A stretch of DNA of 64,000 nucleotides from Canna indica (Eukaryota > Streptophyta > Magnoliopsida > Zingiberales > Cannaceae), in the NCBI GenBank assembly GCA_034359265.1, contig CP136897.1, positions 23,988,001 through 24,052,000 on the forward strand. Reading direction: 5' to 3'. The notes below the pieces were generated by a model. That model did not search any database. It worked only from the letters and a program-made list of their open reading frames with translations, and was not told the origin of the DNA. The position numbers and the translations under genes are program-made. This document shows, piece after piece, positions 34,659-47,889 of the stretch; within the stretch, counting starts at the first letter, position 1, and each line of letters starts with the position of its first letter.

Positions 34659-35436
34659 TTGTATTTCATATATGGTGCGGGGTCGTCTATCTTCACCTCT
34701 TCCACCGTTGGTCCATCAACATCAAATGCGGGCCAAGATCGATTTGCAATCTTAGAGGTTTCGCACACAGCCTTAGAGGCTTCTCATGCACGCCTCATCA
34801 CTAAGTTGGCCGCTACGAGGGAGTACATGACACATATTGCTTTTCCATGCCTAGTGCTCCGGCCCCTCCGCCTCCTCCGTCATTCGACGCGATGCCAGCT
34901 GATGCCCTCCCGACGCAGCCCCTCTCATTGTCGTTTCCCTCGACGCATCCGCCGCCACATGATGCGCTTCATGATTGATGTATAATGTATTTTCTATTTT
35001 GATGTAAACATGTTTTGATACGATGTAAACATTACATTTTGATGATATAAATATGATGGTTTATATTATAATTTGATGTCTCATTTGATATATTATAGGT
35101 ATTTTAATTAAATACTATAAATAGGTATTTTAATCAAATATTACTAAACTATTTTAAAAAAAAAAAATCACGTCTGCGACGCCATTGCGACATCGACGTC
35201 ATTACAAAAGATTTGTTGACCTAGTTGCCAAAAGTGATCGCAATTGGCAACCAAGTCTACGACGACAACGGCAGTCGCATCGCCGTCGCAGAAGTTAATT
35301 TTGCAACCGCGGTCGCAGGGCCATCACACATAAAGTTGCGACGGCATCGGCGCATCGCGGATATCACACGACCACATTATGCGACTGCTTCTTTCCGTCG
35401 CAGAACGGTCGCATACATCATTTACTTGCGACGGCT
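34659..35436 (+). mobile_element. CACTA-3: remnant of a different CACTA-like element
   Basis: The reading 34659-34985 (FTSSTVGPSTSNAGQDRF, LEASHARLITKLAATREYM, then after a shift SAPAPPPPPSFDAMPADALP) looks like the C-terminus of a CACTA second-gene protein. Downstream, 35165-35436 is filled with TGCGACGGC/GCCGTCGCA-type motifs resembling subterminal repeats, distinct from those of CACTA-1 and -2. No terminal repeat or target duplication was found. Confidence 0.5.
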
Positions 35437-35530
35437 TCTCCTTCGCCACCACATTCTAGTTACCCTCCCGTGCTCTGTGACGTACGCCGTCAGTGCAGAG
35501 TCCAACGCCCCTTCTTCATCATCGTCGACG
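35437..35530 (-). pseudogene. Fragment of MYB exon 1 (third copy)
   Basis: About 94 bp match the start of MYB exon 1 (2570-2690 and 15445-15565): CCTTCGCCAC, AGTTACCCTCCC, TGACGTACGCCGTCAGTGCA, CCAACGCCCCTTCTTCATCA. There are two small deletions and several substitutions. It directly abuts the CACTA-3 subterminal-like motifs. Confidence 0.8.
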
Positions 35531-36454
35531 TTCCTCGCTGATCGTCGTCTCGCAGCGGAGTGATCTTTCGCTTGTTCGCCATTGCAGGTATAGATCACTC
35601 AATCAGCTACCTTTATTTCTTCGTAAAAGTAATCGATCGTGTTTTTGTTGATCGCAAAAGTAATCGATGTGCTGCCTTTATTTCTTCGCTTGCTAGGGCA
35701 CTCGATCGGGAGAAGGAAGCAAGCGGGAGCGGGAAAGAGAATTGGAATCGGGAGATGAGCGGGAATGGGGAAATAAAAAAGGGGAAAAAAATTATTAATG
35801 ATCTAATTAAGTATACCCGCCACAGCTGCCACGTAAATATTTGAAAATTAATTTCATTAAATAATTAATTCAATTATTTTTTTTTGCACACGGCGCATGC
35901 AGGAGAACTGGTGCAGCGTGCATGCATGCATTCTCGCCGACCAACTTCGATCTTCTACTACTTCATCTTTAATTATTCCTCTCTCTCTCTCTCTTTCTCT
36001 GAATAAGAAGATTGCCACATTTATTTATTTTAATTAGTAGATCTTACAATAAATCATCTTAGTTGAAAGCTAAGATGGATAATAATTAATTTGTCAAAAC
36101 CAATGTAATAATTCAAAATTATCGAAACCAAAACAATTTTTAAAAATTTACCAAAATCAAAATTCTCTTCGATCCAATTTCCCTAAATATCCTTATACGT
36201 GATCAGTTGTTTCAATAGAACATAATAATTATGAATACAATTAACAAATATTATCGTTCATTATTTATTATTTTATTTCATTGATATATAATCGACATAA
36301 AATATGATATTTTAATATACCAGGATACTTGAAGAAAAAAATTGATAAATGAATTGTATAATAACAAAACAGAACACTTCAAGAAAAACTTTATTTACCA
36401 ATATAATAATAAATTCACGTAAATGTGAATTCCAATTAAAGTTACAACATGAAT
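35531..36454. other. Spacer, no gene recognised
   Basis: AT-rich apart from a short GA-rich stretch near 35710-35780, with a CT microsatellite at about 35982-36000. Confidence 0.5.
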
Positions 36455-36741
36455 TTTTAATACAACATTAATCCCATAAATTCCAATAGGTATTCCGCTC
36501 AAATCTGCTGGCTTATTGTTTCAAAGAACAGAATTGCACAAATATTCATCACAATCATGTTCTTATAGAATTCAATTCGATCATACCAAACAATTTGTAA
36601 GAGAGAACGTGAGTTTTTGGACATTTTAATACAACCAATACGCAGACAAACTATACTTAGATACTAGTAAAGAGCGGTAGTAGTTTATACACCCACAGAC
36701 AATAGCAGTTGACAATCTATTAAACTTCCAATCAAACACAA

Positions 36742-39725
36742 TCACATGAGTTGATGCTGTCCCTCCGATGCCACTTCTATGCTGTCGGGCGGCTTCGCTG
36801 AGGCGTAGGTGGCTTTGCTCACCACCCTGCCCAACCATGAAAATCTATTGTTACAAAAAAGCTTCAGGATGGTAAGATTTTCACATATGGGTAGCAGCAC
36901 ACTGCAATCTGGATAGTGCAGTTAAAAACCTACAATTATCATAGTTTTGATTTCACCATAGTTCTACAACCAAGCACCAGGAATTTGTTCAGGCCAAGCT
37001 GATCAAGTGGCATATTTACAAGAATGACAATATTAAGCAATCTAACTGCCCTGTGCATTTATTCAAATTATAAAACTTGAGTTGACAACTCAAAGCGGTC
37101 CAAGCTGATCCATCACATATAATGGTTCTACGATGGTATTAATATGTGAAATAAACTCTCAAAACACAACTTTTGTCAGGCCACAAACCATGGGTCCACT
37201 ATCTAACACCCAAGGACCAGAAACACCAGAGAAAATCTACACCATATTTTTTTGTAATCTATTAAAAGATTAGAGACTCTTATGAAAGACCAGCAACTTG
37301 GACAGTTCATGGTGATGATGTTCATGAGAGAGATATTTAAGGGTCAGAACTTTATCTGTTATTAAGTAACATATATGTAGTATTAGTAGGTTCTGTGGTG
37401 AAAAATTGTTGCAACCAAATCATCATGTGGCCTAGTTAAATGTCCCTAAATGTAAAAGAATAAAAGCATATACAAAATGGTTCATATGTAAATTAAGTCT
37501 AGCAAATGAAACATCAAAGGAGACAAATATAAAAATGAAAAGTGAAAAACCCATATCCAGGGAAAAGATAAAAATCACAATAAAATTTCTAAACTTATCA
37601 ATTTCACTAGGAATAAAGAAGATTAAACTCCATCTCACAATTCATTCACCATCAGCTACAGAGCAAACTTGTTTTGTTATGCGTGCTACATTTAGACATT
37701 TATCACATGTGCCCAACGTAGAACAAGGTATTGCTTTCTGTTACTCTCCATGCATGCAAGAACCTTTGGTTCCAGAAAACATGAAATTACAAGATATACT
37801 AATACTATGTTGAATGAAACACAATTTTTAATTTAGTACACATCAGTTAGCTTGTACAGTCAACAATATTGAAAGAATAACTAAGTTTAACATCCGGTAT
37901 ACTACAACAGCTTAAATTACAAAAGAGATTTCCTTGAGAAATATATTAGCCAGTCTATCCAATCAGAAAATGACTTGGGAAAAATGAAGATAAAAGGATG
38001 CTTTGCTACTCAACATTTGTAATCACATGTTACAATAACATGAAACTCAAAGGATGAATGGAGATCTTTCTTTCAAAAAAGAATCAGCTTCCTTATGAAC
38101 TAAGAGAAAAGGCGGAAACAGGGAGAGGCTAAAAAAAGATTAAGAGAAATATACCATGTCTGAATTTTCATGATAATGTTTTTCTTAACAGCACTTTTAT
38201 GTAGAAAGTAAAATGAAAGAAGATAAAAGAAAGAAAGTTAAAAATCATTGCTTAAAAATATAACAAAGAAACAAGAGAACGAAGATAATTGATTGTCTGA
38301 TTTTTTATAAAAAGAAAAAACACAAAAAAAAAAAAATCTTTGTTTTCACACTGGAAGTGAAATTCACTAGGAGTGGACAAAAAAGTTCTAATCATCTTTT
38401 CTTGTTTTTCCTCTATCGGAATTATGAGACAAAGTTTTGGTTTAGATTTCCGTATTTCAATTTTAATTTCCTTATAACTTTTCTTTTTCATTTATAACCT
38501 CCAGAGTATCAATGGACAGCACAAAGAAAATAAAACAATCTTACTTCGTGGAACTAGAATGGTAGAATCAGAGACACTAATTACCTGTCCCGCTGCTTCT
38601 CCAAGAAGCGCTGAAGTGAGTGCCTCCTTGCAATAGGCAGTTCTGCAAAAAAATAGAGTAATTTAAAGCAAATGCACAAAAAATTCACATCATTATTTAA
38701 TCAAGGAAAAAAGCCAGCCTGACCAGCTTGCAGCTTGCAAAGGGAACTGCTGGAGTTGGGAGAAAGCTGTGGCTGCCCAGGTGCAGTGTCTGTTGCAGCT
38801 GAGGAGCTTAGAAATGACAGAGTCCTTGTGAGCACTGGCGCAGGTGTCGCTGGAGCTGCAGTTGCAGTAGCAGCTGCACCAACAACAACAGGGGCCTGGG
38901 TAGAAACAGCTACAATAGTAGTCTTATTGGCAGGAGCCCTTGAGACCACTGCAGCAGTCTTATTAGCAGAAGCCCTTGAGGCCACTGCGGTGGCTGCAGC
39001 AATAAGCATGATAGCTTGTGCCTGTTTTAGTATCCAATACGACTAATTTAAGACCACTTGAAACTGAAGGACGAGTCGGTGTACGAAGCTCCCGTGTAAA
39101 TACAAATCAAGTCAAAAAGTTCACCTTTTCGGGAGATACAGCGTCGAATACACTGACGGATCCGCCATAAAACATGATTAGCTGTGGAGCCGCCGGAGGG
39201 CTTGGCTTCTGTGTCGGCATCGGCGTAGTCCTCAAAAATCATCCACAAAAAAATTGGGCAAGTATCATCAGTACACACGCATCAAAGAAGAACCTTTGAC
39301 CCAGAAATTATACCACACAGAAGGTTAGATCCAGGAAATTGGAAGATTAATTCGCAATTATTCGGTTACAAATAGGGATTTAATCCTTCGCTTTGTTTTA
39401 TAGGAATTTAATCCTTCTATTTCACTAACTCTAAAATGATGGTCCAAGAATAGGAATCCTAGAACACTATCAATATTACAACTCCAAAAGATCACATTTG
39501 TAACACAGAAAAGACGTTCTCTTTCTATGGACTTACAATTCAGCTGATTCAATGCTCAACAATCTCGCGAATCGAGAATATCTGTTACCTGATGCCGAGC
39601 TCGGTTGCGGTGGCGGAGGAGCCTTTGAGGGAGAGATGTAGCACGCTCCCCTCGTCCGCCTTCCCGGATTCGAGCTCAGGTAGGTCGCCGGGAGCCACCT
39701 TGCTCTGCGCCTCGAAGAGATCCAT
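36742..39725 (-). CDS. JAZ: JAZ (TIFY family) jasmonate-signalling repressor, five exons
   Basis: Exons: 39725-39589, 39230-39125, 39021-38724, 38642-38585, 36826-36742; 227 residues, frame preserved across four GT-AG junctions. The N-terminal region has an LxLxL EAR-type motif (LHLSL, about residue 30), which recruits TOPLESS co-repressors. The TIFY domain (about 62-88) reads QLIMFYGGSVSVFDAVSPEK then AQAIMLIAA and mediates NINJA binding and dimerisation. An Ala/Thr/Val-rich linker follows. The Jas motif (about 183-205), ELPIARRHSLQRFLEKQRDR, contains the LPIARR degron bound by COI1 with jasmonoyl-isoleucine and the MYC2-binding helix. The last exon gives VVSKATY, where the usual Pro-Tyr is Thr-Tyr. 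The protein represses MYC-type factors in the nucleus until hormone triggers its degradation (family knowledge). Exon 5 lies 1758 bp from exon 4. Confidence 0.93.
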
Positions 39726-39846
39726 GCGCGGAGACCTCGACTCGGAAGACCAAATGAGAAGAAAACGGCGATGACAAGAGGTAAAAGAAAGGAAAGGAAA
39801 AGGAAGTGGAGGCAATTATATTTATTATTATTTTATTGTGTTTGTT

Positions 39847-39887
39847 CACGTGGGAATTAATTCGAAATAGTGGAATTGTGACACGTG
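39847..39887. promoter_or_regulatory. Two G-boxes (CACGTG) upstream of JAZ
   Basis: Perfect CACGTG hexamers at 39847-39852 and 39882-39887, about 122 and 157 bp upstream of the JAZ ATG. G-boxes are the preferred site of MYC2-type bHLH factors, which induce most JAZ genes in a feedback loop. Function here is inferred from position. Confidence 0.6.
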
Positions 39888-39889
39888 TT

Positions 39890-40600
39890 AGGTCAATAGA
39901 ATTAAATCTGGATGGATTGATCATTGATCTTCATAAACTATGAATATTATTTTATTTGAAGATACAATAAAATCCTTTTTATAAATTAATTTATTCAGTA
40001 AAAAATAAATTTTTTGAAATATTTATAAATTATTTTGTGACTGACATTGTAAGTAAAAGAAATAGTGAAATATTTATGGAATGTTTTACTTATTGCTCCC
40101 AAAAACATGATATTTTGAGCAAAATCATATGCTTTGAAATTGATTTATGGAAGTTTGAAGGATCATTATCATTATGGACTATTTGAGATCAAATCAATCA
40201 ATTTACTCCAGTTCAAGATAATTAATGAAAACACAATATCAATTGATTGAGATATTTATCCGACTTCTAGATTATGAACGACGTGAATTAATTCAACAGT
40301 TCTTCAATTAATTAAAATTATATAGCTTAGGGATGACTTGAATAACAAAGGCCAAACTTTATTCATTCAATAAGACCTTTTTAACAAGAACAGATACAAT
40401 TGCGATAATAGATTGCTGGATTAAAGAAGTAATAAACTAATTGCTTGACAAATCATATCAAACTTCGACCTATCAGCTCATGATTAGTTACTTATCAAAT
40501 ACCTAAATACAAGTGTAGAGGAGCCAAAAAGAACATTAGTAGAGCTCATTAGCCTAATCATACAACTAAAAGCTTAAAGCTTTTTAACAATAACAGCTTA
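39890..40600. other. AT-rich spacer between JAZ promoter and helicase 3' end
   Basis: No coding or repeat feature was recognised. Confidence 0.5.
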
Positions 40601-40665
40601 TAAAAGAGAAATGAGGCAAACAGTTCCCATGAAATGGGAGGAAAAAGATTTACAAAGTTGAAGAC

Positions 40666-43600
40666 TCATGCGCGGCGCTTGCTCAAACGCCAAGAGTTTG
40701 GTTCATGATATCGGTCGTAGAGCGGTTCGATACGCTCTTGCCGCTTGCGCTTACTCATTTTCGTTGGATCTGAAGTCTTGTAGAATCTTGGAGCCAATTC
40801 TACCAACCACTTGGGGTCAATCACTGTGACTTCCCTCATGTACTCCTTGGTTGTCATGACAAGCTCATGATAGATGACCCAATCAGGCTGCCTTTGGAAT
40901 AGAGCACTGCTAGGGTGGATATACACAGGCTGGTTCTCAACTAGGGTTCTGTACCCTTCCTGGGGATCCTTTCTTGCTGTATGAAAGAAGAAGCCTGCCG
41001 TGATTGCCTTCCTTATCTTCGTGAAGTTTTTTCCAGCACTGACAACATCGAGCTTATACCTGAACATAAAGTTGATTGCTTCAGTTTAAGATAAAACAAG
41101 TATGAGAAAGGCATGAAAAATAGAACAAAATAAAAATTATTTTCAGCTTGATATAAAAAGAAAAGTACTCGATTTTTCTGATATAATATGATCAGCAGTT
41201 TGAATTTAATTATTTGCACATACCATTATGACTAAAAATTAGATAAAGGCTTTTCCATAAGCATTGCAAGTCACATAGTACATCCAATCTCCAGTCACAG
41301 CAAAACAATGCTTACAGAAGGTAATAGAAACAGCTTAATATTTTGACTTACATAGGCAAGACAAAAGATCAACACGTACCAAATGTATAAATATAGGAAT
41401 TCATATGCAAATAGAACAGCTTATCATATTGGACCTAGCTGTTGAGATTGATACACTAAGCAGTTCAAGAGAGTAGTCATAATCTACTCCTGGAAGCCAA
41501 TATTCATAATCATCATAATTATACTTACTCAATACAAGCCCAAAATAGTTTTTACAACTTTCATTTTCCATTAGAAAAATCAGTTGACTTTTAAAGGTTT
41601 CACTCCTTTGAACTTCAGTCTCCTGAAAAGATAATATGTTTCCAATACAAGCCCAAAGTTTAGAAGTTGGAATGGAAGCACAGGCACACAGATTTTCTTC
41701 TCAAAGAAAACAAAAATAACCAACACATCAGAAGTAACTGAAAATTGCAGGGATCTTTAAGTCATTGATCTTGCAAAACAAAAGGTAAATAGGTCCGGTA
41801 CCAGCAGAAGAATTTTAGAGAAAAAAAAGATACATTGCCTTGAAAATAATTTTTATAGCAAAGAGTCATTCACCCATCGTAAACTCTGGTCACTAATATG
41901 GGGTATTTACGCATTGCTTTAGACAAACTAAAATATGTAGAAACTGAGACTCATAGTCTAACAGAAACCCTGTATAGCTTTATGGTTATTATGACTAATC
42001 ATTTCTAATTAGTTGCAGGCAAATCTAGGTCTTACTCATATCTTAATCTTCCTCTTGGTTAAGGAAGCCTATGGGAAGGAAATAGATATTCTTCATGAAG
42101 GATTTCCCTTGTTTTACCATTACAAGATATGTCCTCATTATGATTAGGGGTCTAGGGTGAGTGATCCTCATAAGTCATAATTGATACCGTTTCCAACTTC
42201 CACAACAAATTTTACTACTTGTTCAAAGAGCCACATTGGCTGTTATCTAGATTTATTTCTGGCCTGCTTACTGCGGAATTAAAGGGACATGGAGGCTAAG
42301 TTTTTGAACACTTTGAACCCCTCTAAGACTTATGAAGGGCGAAAAACTATGTTTAGCTATAGTTGCAGCCAAACGGTCTCAGAAATGACTCTCTACCAAA
42401 CAGACTTCTGGTTATGAAAGATATAACGTGCTATAATAGAGCAGAGTTCAGGTTTAGAAAAGCATCAGGCTGTGTTAGTTCAATAATAATCTTGGAGGCC
42501 TACAATCTGACCTCAACCATAATACTGCAGTGCCAATAAATTAGAATATGTTATGAGATCAGTACATACCACGATGCATATTATATATTTTCTTGGATCC
42601 ATATTGAAGTTTAACGCTTTGGATGAAGTTCAATAGAGTTCTCAAGAACTTTTTGTAATGCATTCTTCTTTGTTCTTATTCATTTAGTTTATACCAAAAA
42701 GAATCTGACTTATTTTGCTTTAATATGTTATTGACATTCCAACTTCAACGTCAACACAGTCCAGTACTTCTTGACTAACAGGTGAAAGGCTGGAAGAATA
42801 AGGGGTTTCACCGGTCAAAAGAAACTAATTAGCTAGGGCCTGAGAGTAACTAGGAAAAGCGCAACAGAGGCAGTTCAGCATTGCAGTGAATGTAAAAGAA
42901 TAAACATAGATGCTTAACTTTTTCAAAACTAAGAAAATATCTCCTACTAGCTCCAAGAATAGAATGGACAACCAAGGTCTCAACAACGACAGATCACATT
43001 AGAGTTACATTTGACAGTTTGTTCTGGCATAGATATAAGTTGTAACAGACAACTATAAAAGATACCTATACTTTACAAAACTCTTCAAACATTCAGATAG
43101 AACAGAAACATGTGTTTCCTGAAAAGCTTGAAGTAACAATTAAGGTAGTAATCAACAATTTATGGATTACAAGTAATTGCCTAGCCTTTTATCAAAAAAA
43201 GTCATTTCCTAGCCTCATCCAGATCCTTCAGAGCAAACATACGAAACCTTCAAGTACGAAATGCACCAATGCACCATACAAAATTCTTGCATATTTAGAC
43301 TAAGTTCATAAAAATTTTCACAAGTTTTAAAGAAGAAAATAGTGCAGCCTATTAGGTGGCAAATTTTGGAAGGGTTAATGTGAGGTCTGTTATATGGCTG
43401 AGCAAAATGCCCTAGAATTTTGGTCAAGTTTAAGCTTCAAAATGTCTGAAATGCAATGCTATCTATGGAAAGAAAGTAGAACAATAAAGTCAATTGCTTG
43501 CAAATAGCAACAAATATGTAGAACCGTGATAATTTACAAGCATAAGCATACACATTACAACGCACATCAAAGTACAGAAAATAAATCCCAAATGAATATA

Positions 43601-46600
43601 AATACAAGCAAAATATATTTAGAAAGTAAATAAAACTTGAAACGGTGAACAGCAAAATAAAACTAACATTTAATTGTTAACCAAACGAAGTCATGAAGCA
43701 TACCAACAAATACAATAGAAAAAGGGAATAGCATACCTATCCATGATAGTAAGAAGCTGTTTCCTCACATCTTGTGCCCTCCTTAGTGAACGTGACTGAA
43801 CAAAGTTCTCAAAGCACCATGGCCCAGAGAAGTTTTTAGCTTTCCAAGCCTCATAAACAGCAAGCAATGTTAAATGGTCCCCTTCAGGCTGAAAGAACTT
43901 TGCTCTTTTCTGATCTGCCTGTGCTTGTTTCTCTCTTGGTCTATAGAAGATATTCCCTGTCTGAATCATTGCTATTATAGTCAATATTTCATCACTACAT
44001 CCAAGGTCCACACTAGCAAGAAGCATTTTTGACAATGGTGGTTCCAAAGGGAACTCAGCCATTTTTCTACCCAATTTTGTCAGGAGCCCCTCCTCATCGA
44101 GGGCTCCAAGACTGTACAGCTGTTCCATAGCAGAAATTAGAGCTTGAGGTGATGGAGGATCCATAAAATCAAAAGATAGAAGATCATTTATACCCATAGC
44201 CTTCATAGTGAGGGTAGTCAATCCGAGATTAATCCTCTGTATTTCTGGAATTGTGGTTGGTGACATTTCATTATGATATGCACTTTCTGTATAAAGACGA
44301 TAACACTTCCCAGGGCCAGTACGCCCAGCACGACCAGCTCGCTGTTTGGCTGATGCCTGTGAGATGGGAGTGATAACTAGTGAATCAAGCCCTAGCTTCG
44401 GGTTATAGACATTTTGTTTTGCAAAACCTGGATCAACAACATAATAAATACCATCTATTGTTAGGGAAGCCTCTGCAATATTGGTAGCCACAACCACTTT
44501 CCTCTTCCCAGGAGGAGCAGGGTCAAAAATCCTGGACTGCATTTCACTGGGAAGCGCACTGTATACTGGCAAGATTATCAACTCCGGCACATTCTTCCCT
44601 AACCCTTTCATTCTCTCATACAGAGACTGGCAAGCATGATCAATCTCTTCCTGACCAGTCAGAAAAAGAAGTATATCTCCTTCGGGCTCAGTCAAGTGGA
44701 TCTGCAAAACAGTAATCAATGCCGCATCCAAGTAATCAGTTTCTGGCTCCCTAGTGTACAGTATGTCCACTGGAAAAGTTCTTCCGGGAATGGTGAAAAT
44801 GTTACAGTTAAAGAAGTAGCCAGAAAACTTCTCCGCATCCAATGTTGCAGAAGTGACTATCAAGCGAAGGTCTGGTCTACGCTTCACAAGTTGTTTTAGT
44901 AACCCAAAAAGGACATCTGTGTGAATGGTCCTTTCATGAGCTTCATCCAACATAATTACAGAGTATTGTGAGAGACTTTCATCAACCAAAATCTCCCTAA
45001 GAAGCATACCATCCGTCATATACTTGATCACTGTCTCAGGGCCAGTGCAGTCCTCGAACCTAATAGCATAGCCAACCTCTTCACCCAATCGACAACCAAA
45101 TTCCTCTGCTACCCTCTTTGCAACAGACATTGCTGCAACCCTCCGAGGTTGTGTGCACCCAATCTTTCCTCTTGTCGTGTATCCTGCCTCAGCAAGATAC
45201 TGAGTCACCTGTGTAGTCTTCCCTGAACCAGTTTCACCTATCACAACCAGAACCTGATTATCATGCACAGCTTGAATCAGCTCTTTCTTTAACTTGTAAA
45301 TAGGAAGGCTCTGCCTTTGATCCTGTATTGAGAGCTTAGATCTCTGCCCAAATGTCAAAGCCTTTCCATAAGCATCTTTCTTCCATTCAGGCATCTCATA
45401 GGCTGACAACCCCACTCCTCTAAGTTCCTGAGCAAGGTGTCTCTCACCTGTTTCTGGCATTGGGTCCTCCCAAGGACGATTTAGATCTTTCGGAATTGAA
45501 TCCAACATTGTCCTTTGCTGTTGCTCTCTTAACTCTCTCCTTTCCTTGATGAGAGCCGACTGGAGAGCTGCAGCCCTGCTCAATGAACCCTCCGGATTCT
45601 TGAAAATTTTGACAGGTGACATATCAATTGAAAATCTACTTTGCCCTTGCAAGAAAGCAGGCTCATCCTCATTAAGTTCAATCTCGACCTCCTCCTCAGC
45701 TCCTTCCTCTTGATACAAGAGCCCATCTCCATCATCATCAAACATTGGGTAGTCTCGAACATCCAAAACCCCAGAAGCAATTAGCTGCTTGGCCTCCCAC
45801 CTCTCAGGTGAGCTCATTCTCTTGAGTGGTCGCCTTGATGGTCCATCTTCATCCTCATCTACTATGGTAATTCCTGAAAGGCCCAATCTCTTTGTAGGAC
45901 CACCATTACCACTTGCTGGATTTGCTCTATAAACCTCATCCTCAGAGCTCTTCTTCAATGGGAGTAGATCCTTGCCAGTTTTCTGATCCACATCCCTAAT
46001 AGATAAGCTGAGCTTCTGCCCTGATATGGATATCACCTTCACATAGACTTCCTGGTCGCGCTTAACTGCATCCTTGGCATTGGCAATTCTCCTGCTGGCC
46101 ATCTGGGAGACGTGAACCAAACCTTCCTTGCCCCTCAATTCAGTCAGCTGGACAAAGCATCCGGTGTCCATAACTCGTGATACTCTTCCCTTGTACACCT
46201 GATAAAGCTCTGGCTCATCAGAAATTCTGCGAGGAGGATTAGGGTTCCTCCTATCCATCTGGTCTTCGTCATTTTCATTCTCATCATAAACCCTAGAATT
46301 TCTAGGATTGTCTCTTCTATGATCTCTATCCCTATCTCTGCTTCTGCTTCTATCTCTATATCGATCCTTGTCCCTGTCTCTTTCTCTGCCCCTGTCTCTT
46401 TCTCTATCACGGTCACTTCTATGTCGCTCATCCCGATCTCGGTAGTGTTCTCGGTCACGCCCTCGATCACGATCCCTATCTCGGTCATGTTGCCGACGCT
46501 CAGCGTCGGCTTTCCGTTCCGCCTCAACCTTGAGGTCGGCTTCCCTTTCCATCTCCAATCGAAGCTCCCTCGCCCGATCGGGATTATCAGCACGGGAGAG

Positions 46601-46924
46601 GGCGGGGAAAGCGGAAGCTTTCTTGTTGCTGCTGGTAGTGGTGATGCTGGCCTTGGGCTTGGGGGGGAGGATGGCGTGGATGATGGTGAGGAGAGTGCGG
46701 ACGAAGTAGTCAGGCATCTCGGCGCCATTAGCCTTGAGCTTGGTGTCGAACTCGTCGACGGTCTCGGAGTCGCGGCCGAGCTCGGTGATGAACTCCGCCA
46801 GGACCTTGTCACTGCAGCCGATGTGGGACTCGAGCTCCGTGCATACCTTGGACACCAGGGAGAGGTACTCAAGCTTCTTGAGGCCATCTTCCCCCTTCGT
46901 CGCCACCTCTGGGGCAGGCGCCAT
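40666..46924 (-). CDS. PRP22: PRP22/DHX8-type DEAH-box pre-mRNA splicing helicase, two exons
   Basis: Exon 1 is 46924-43737 and exon 2 41059-40666; the split Arg codon AG/G ([12 protein letters not shown]) closes the frame to 1193 residues, close to plant orthologues. Order: N-terminal helical region (1-110), Arg/Asp/Ser-rich stretch (145-205), S1 RNA-binding domain (about 240-312, [20 protein letters not shown]), then helicase motifs I GETGSGKT (563-570), Ia [20 protein letters not shown] (660-663), III SAT (692-694), [13 protein letters not shown] and [12 protein letters not shown] (861-870). Winged-helix, HA2 and OB-fold regions follow. The C-terminus [15 protein letters not shown] is the conserved family end. 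The S1 domain separates PRP22 from PRP2, PRP16 and PRP43. It releases mature mRNA from the spliceosome in the nucleus (family knowledge). The 2.68-kb intron holds nothing recognisable. Confidence 0.97.
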
Positions 46925-47880
46925 GGCGAAGAAGATAGGAGTAGGGTTAGGGTTCGCAAATCACCGACTTAAACGCAGATTGGAAATGTCGGAAAAGAAA
47001 TGATACATATATTTTTATATATATATTAATGAAAAATAAATAAAATATCAAATAATTAGGATATCAAATGACAGTAAACGCTAAACTCTAACCGTCGATT
47101 GTAATTACCTTCATAGTTGGTAATAACTTATTGTATATTATCTAAAAATATAAAATTTAATTCAGATTGTGATTTTTTATTTTTATTAAAAAAAAACTAT
47201 CTACTGATTCTCGAAGCTAACTTTTGGAATAAATTAGATCAACTAATTTCTTAACATAGTATCAGAGTCAAATTTATGATTGAGAGTGAGCTACCTGTAG
47301 AATTTCACGCTTCAGATATGAATTTTGGGCATGAGGAGACTGTGTTAAATTCTCACGTTAATTAAAATATGATGAAAATAATTTTAAAATAATTTGAGTA
47401 ATTTAGCTAACTTTTAAGATAAATTAAGCTCACTGATTTCTTAATAATTTGGTCCATGTAGTTTATTTTGCTTTCACAGCGAATGTCTCACCATTTTGAT
47501 CAATTTATCCAACTTAAATAGTTTGACCTGAGTTGGATCAAATTATCCAAATTAAACAGTTTGACCTGAGTTTGATCAAATTATCCGAATTAATCTTTAT
47601 GCTCTTAGAATTAAAGTTGTCATCATCCTGTAAAGGAAAATCGGAGAAGGCACTAATGGAGAGATAATGGACAGTGAAATAAAACATCAGCTTGTAAAGA
47701 ATGTTTTTCCAAGCAAGAAAATATTGGATTACATATTATACACCCAGCTCAAGAGTCTGTACTCTGCAGTAGTTACTTATGCTAATCTCAATAAGCTCAT
47801 CACTTTGAGAAACATTTTTAAATCCACAGTCTCTGAGAAAGCTAATCTTTGTTCAGACTTCAGATTTCATTGTTCGGTAT
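46925..47880. other. Helicase upstream region
   Basis: Non-coding; contains the presumed promoter and 5' UTR of the helicase gene. The open frame at 47667-47882 has no recognisable domain. Confidence 0.5.
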
Positions 47881-47889
47881 GAAATATTA

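Noticed and set aside
35225..35563. 112-codon plus-strand ORF
   Set aside because: Spans subterminal-like repeats and an antisense MYB fragment; no domain.
36626..36838. 70-codon minus-strand ORF as a separate gene
   Set aside because: A different frame over the last JAZ exon; the JAZ frame joins exactly through the acceptor at 36827-36828.
43691..43736. Helicase ending at the long ORF's own stop (1077 codons)
   Set aside because: The last 15 codons are intron; splicing at 43737 to 41059 restores the conserved C-terminus.
46319..46972. 217-codon plus-strand ORF
   Set aside because: Antisense to the Arg/Asp-rich and N-terminal coding part of the helicase gene; composition explains it.
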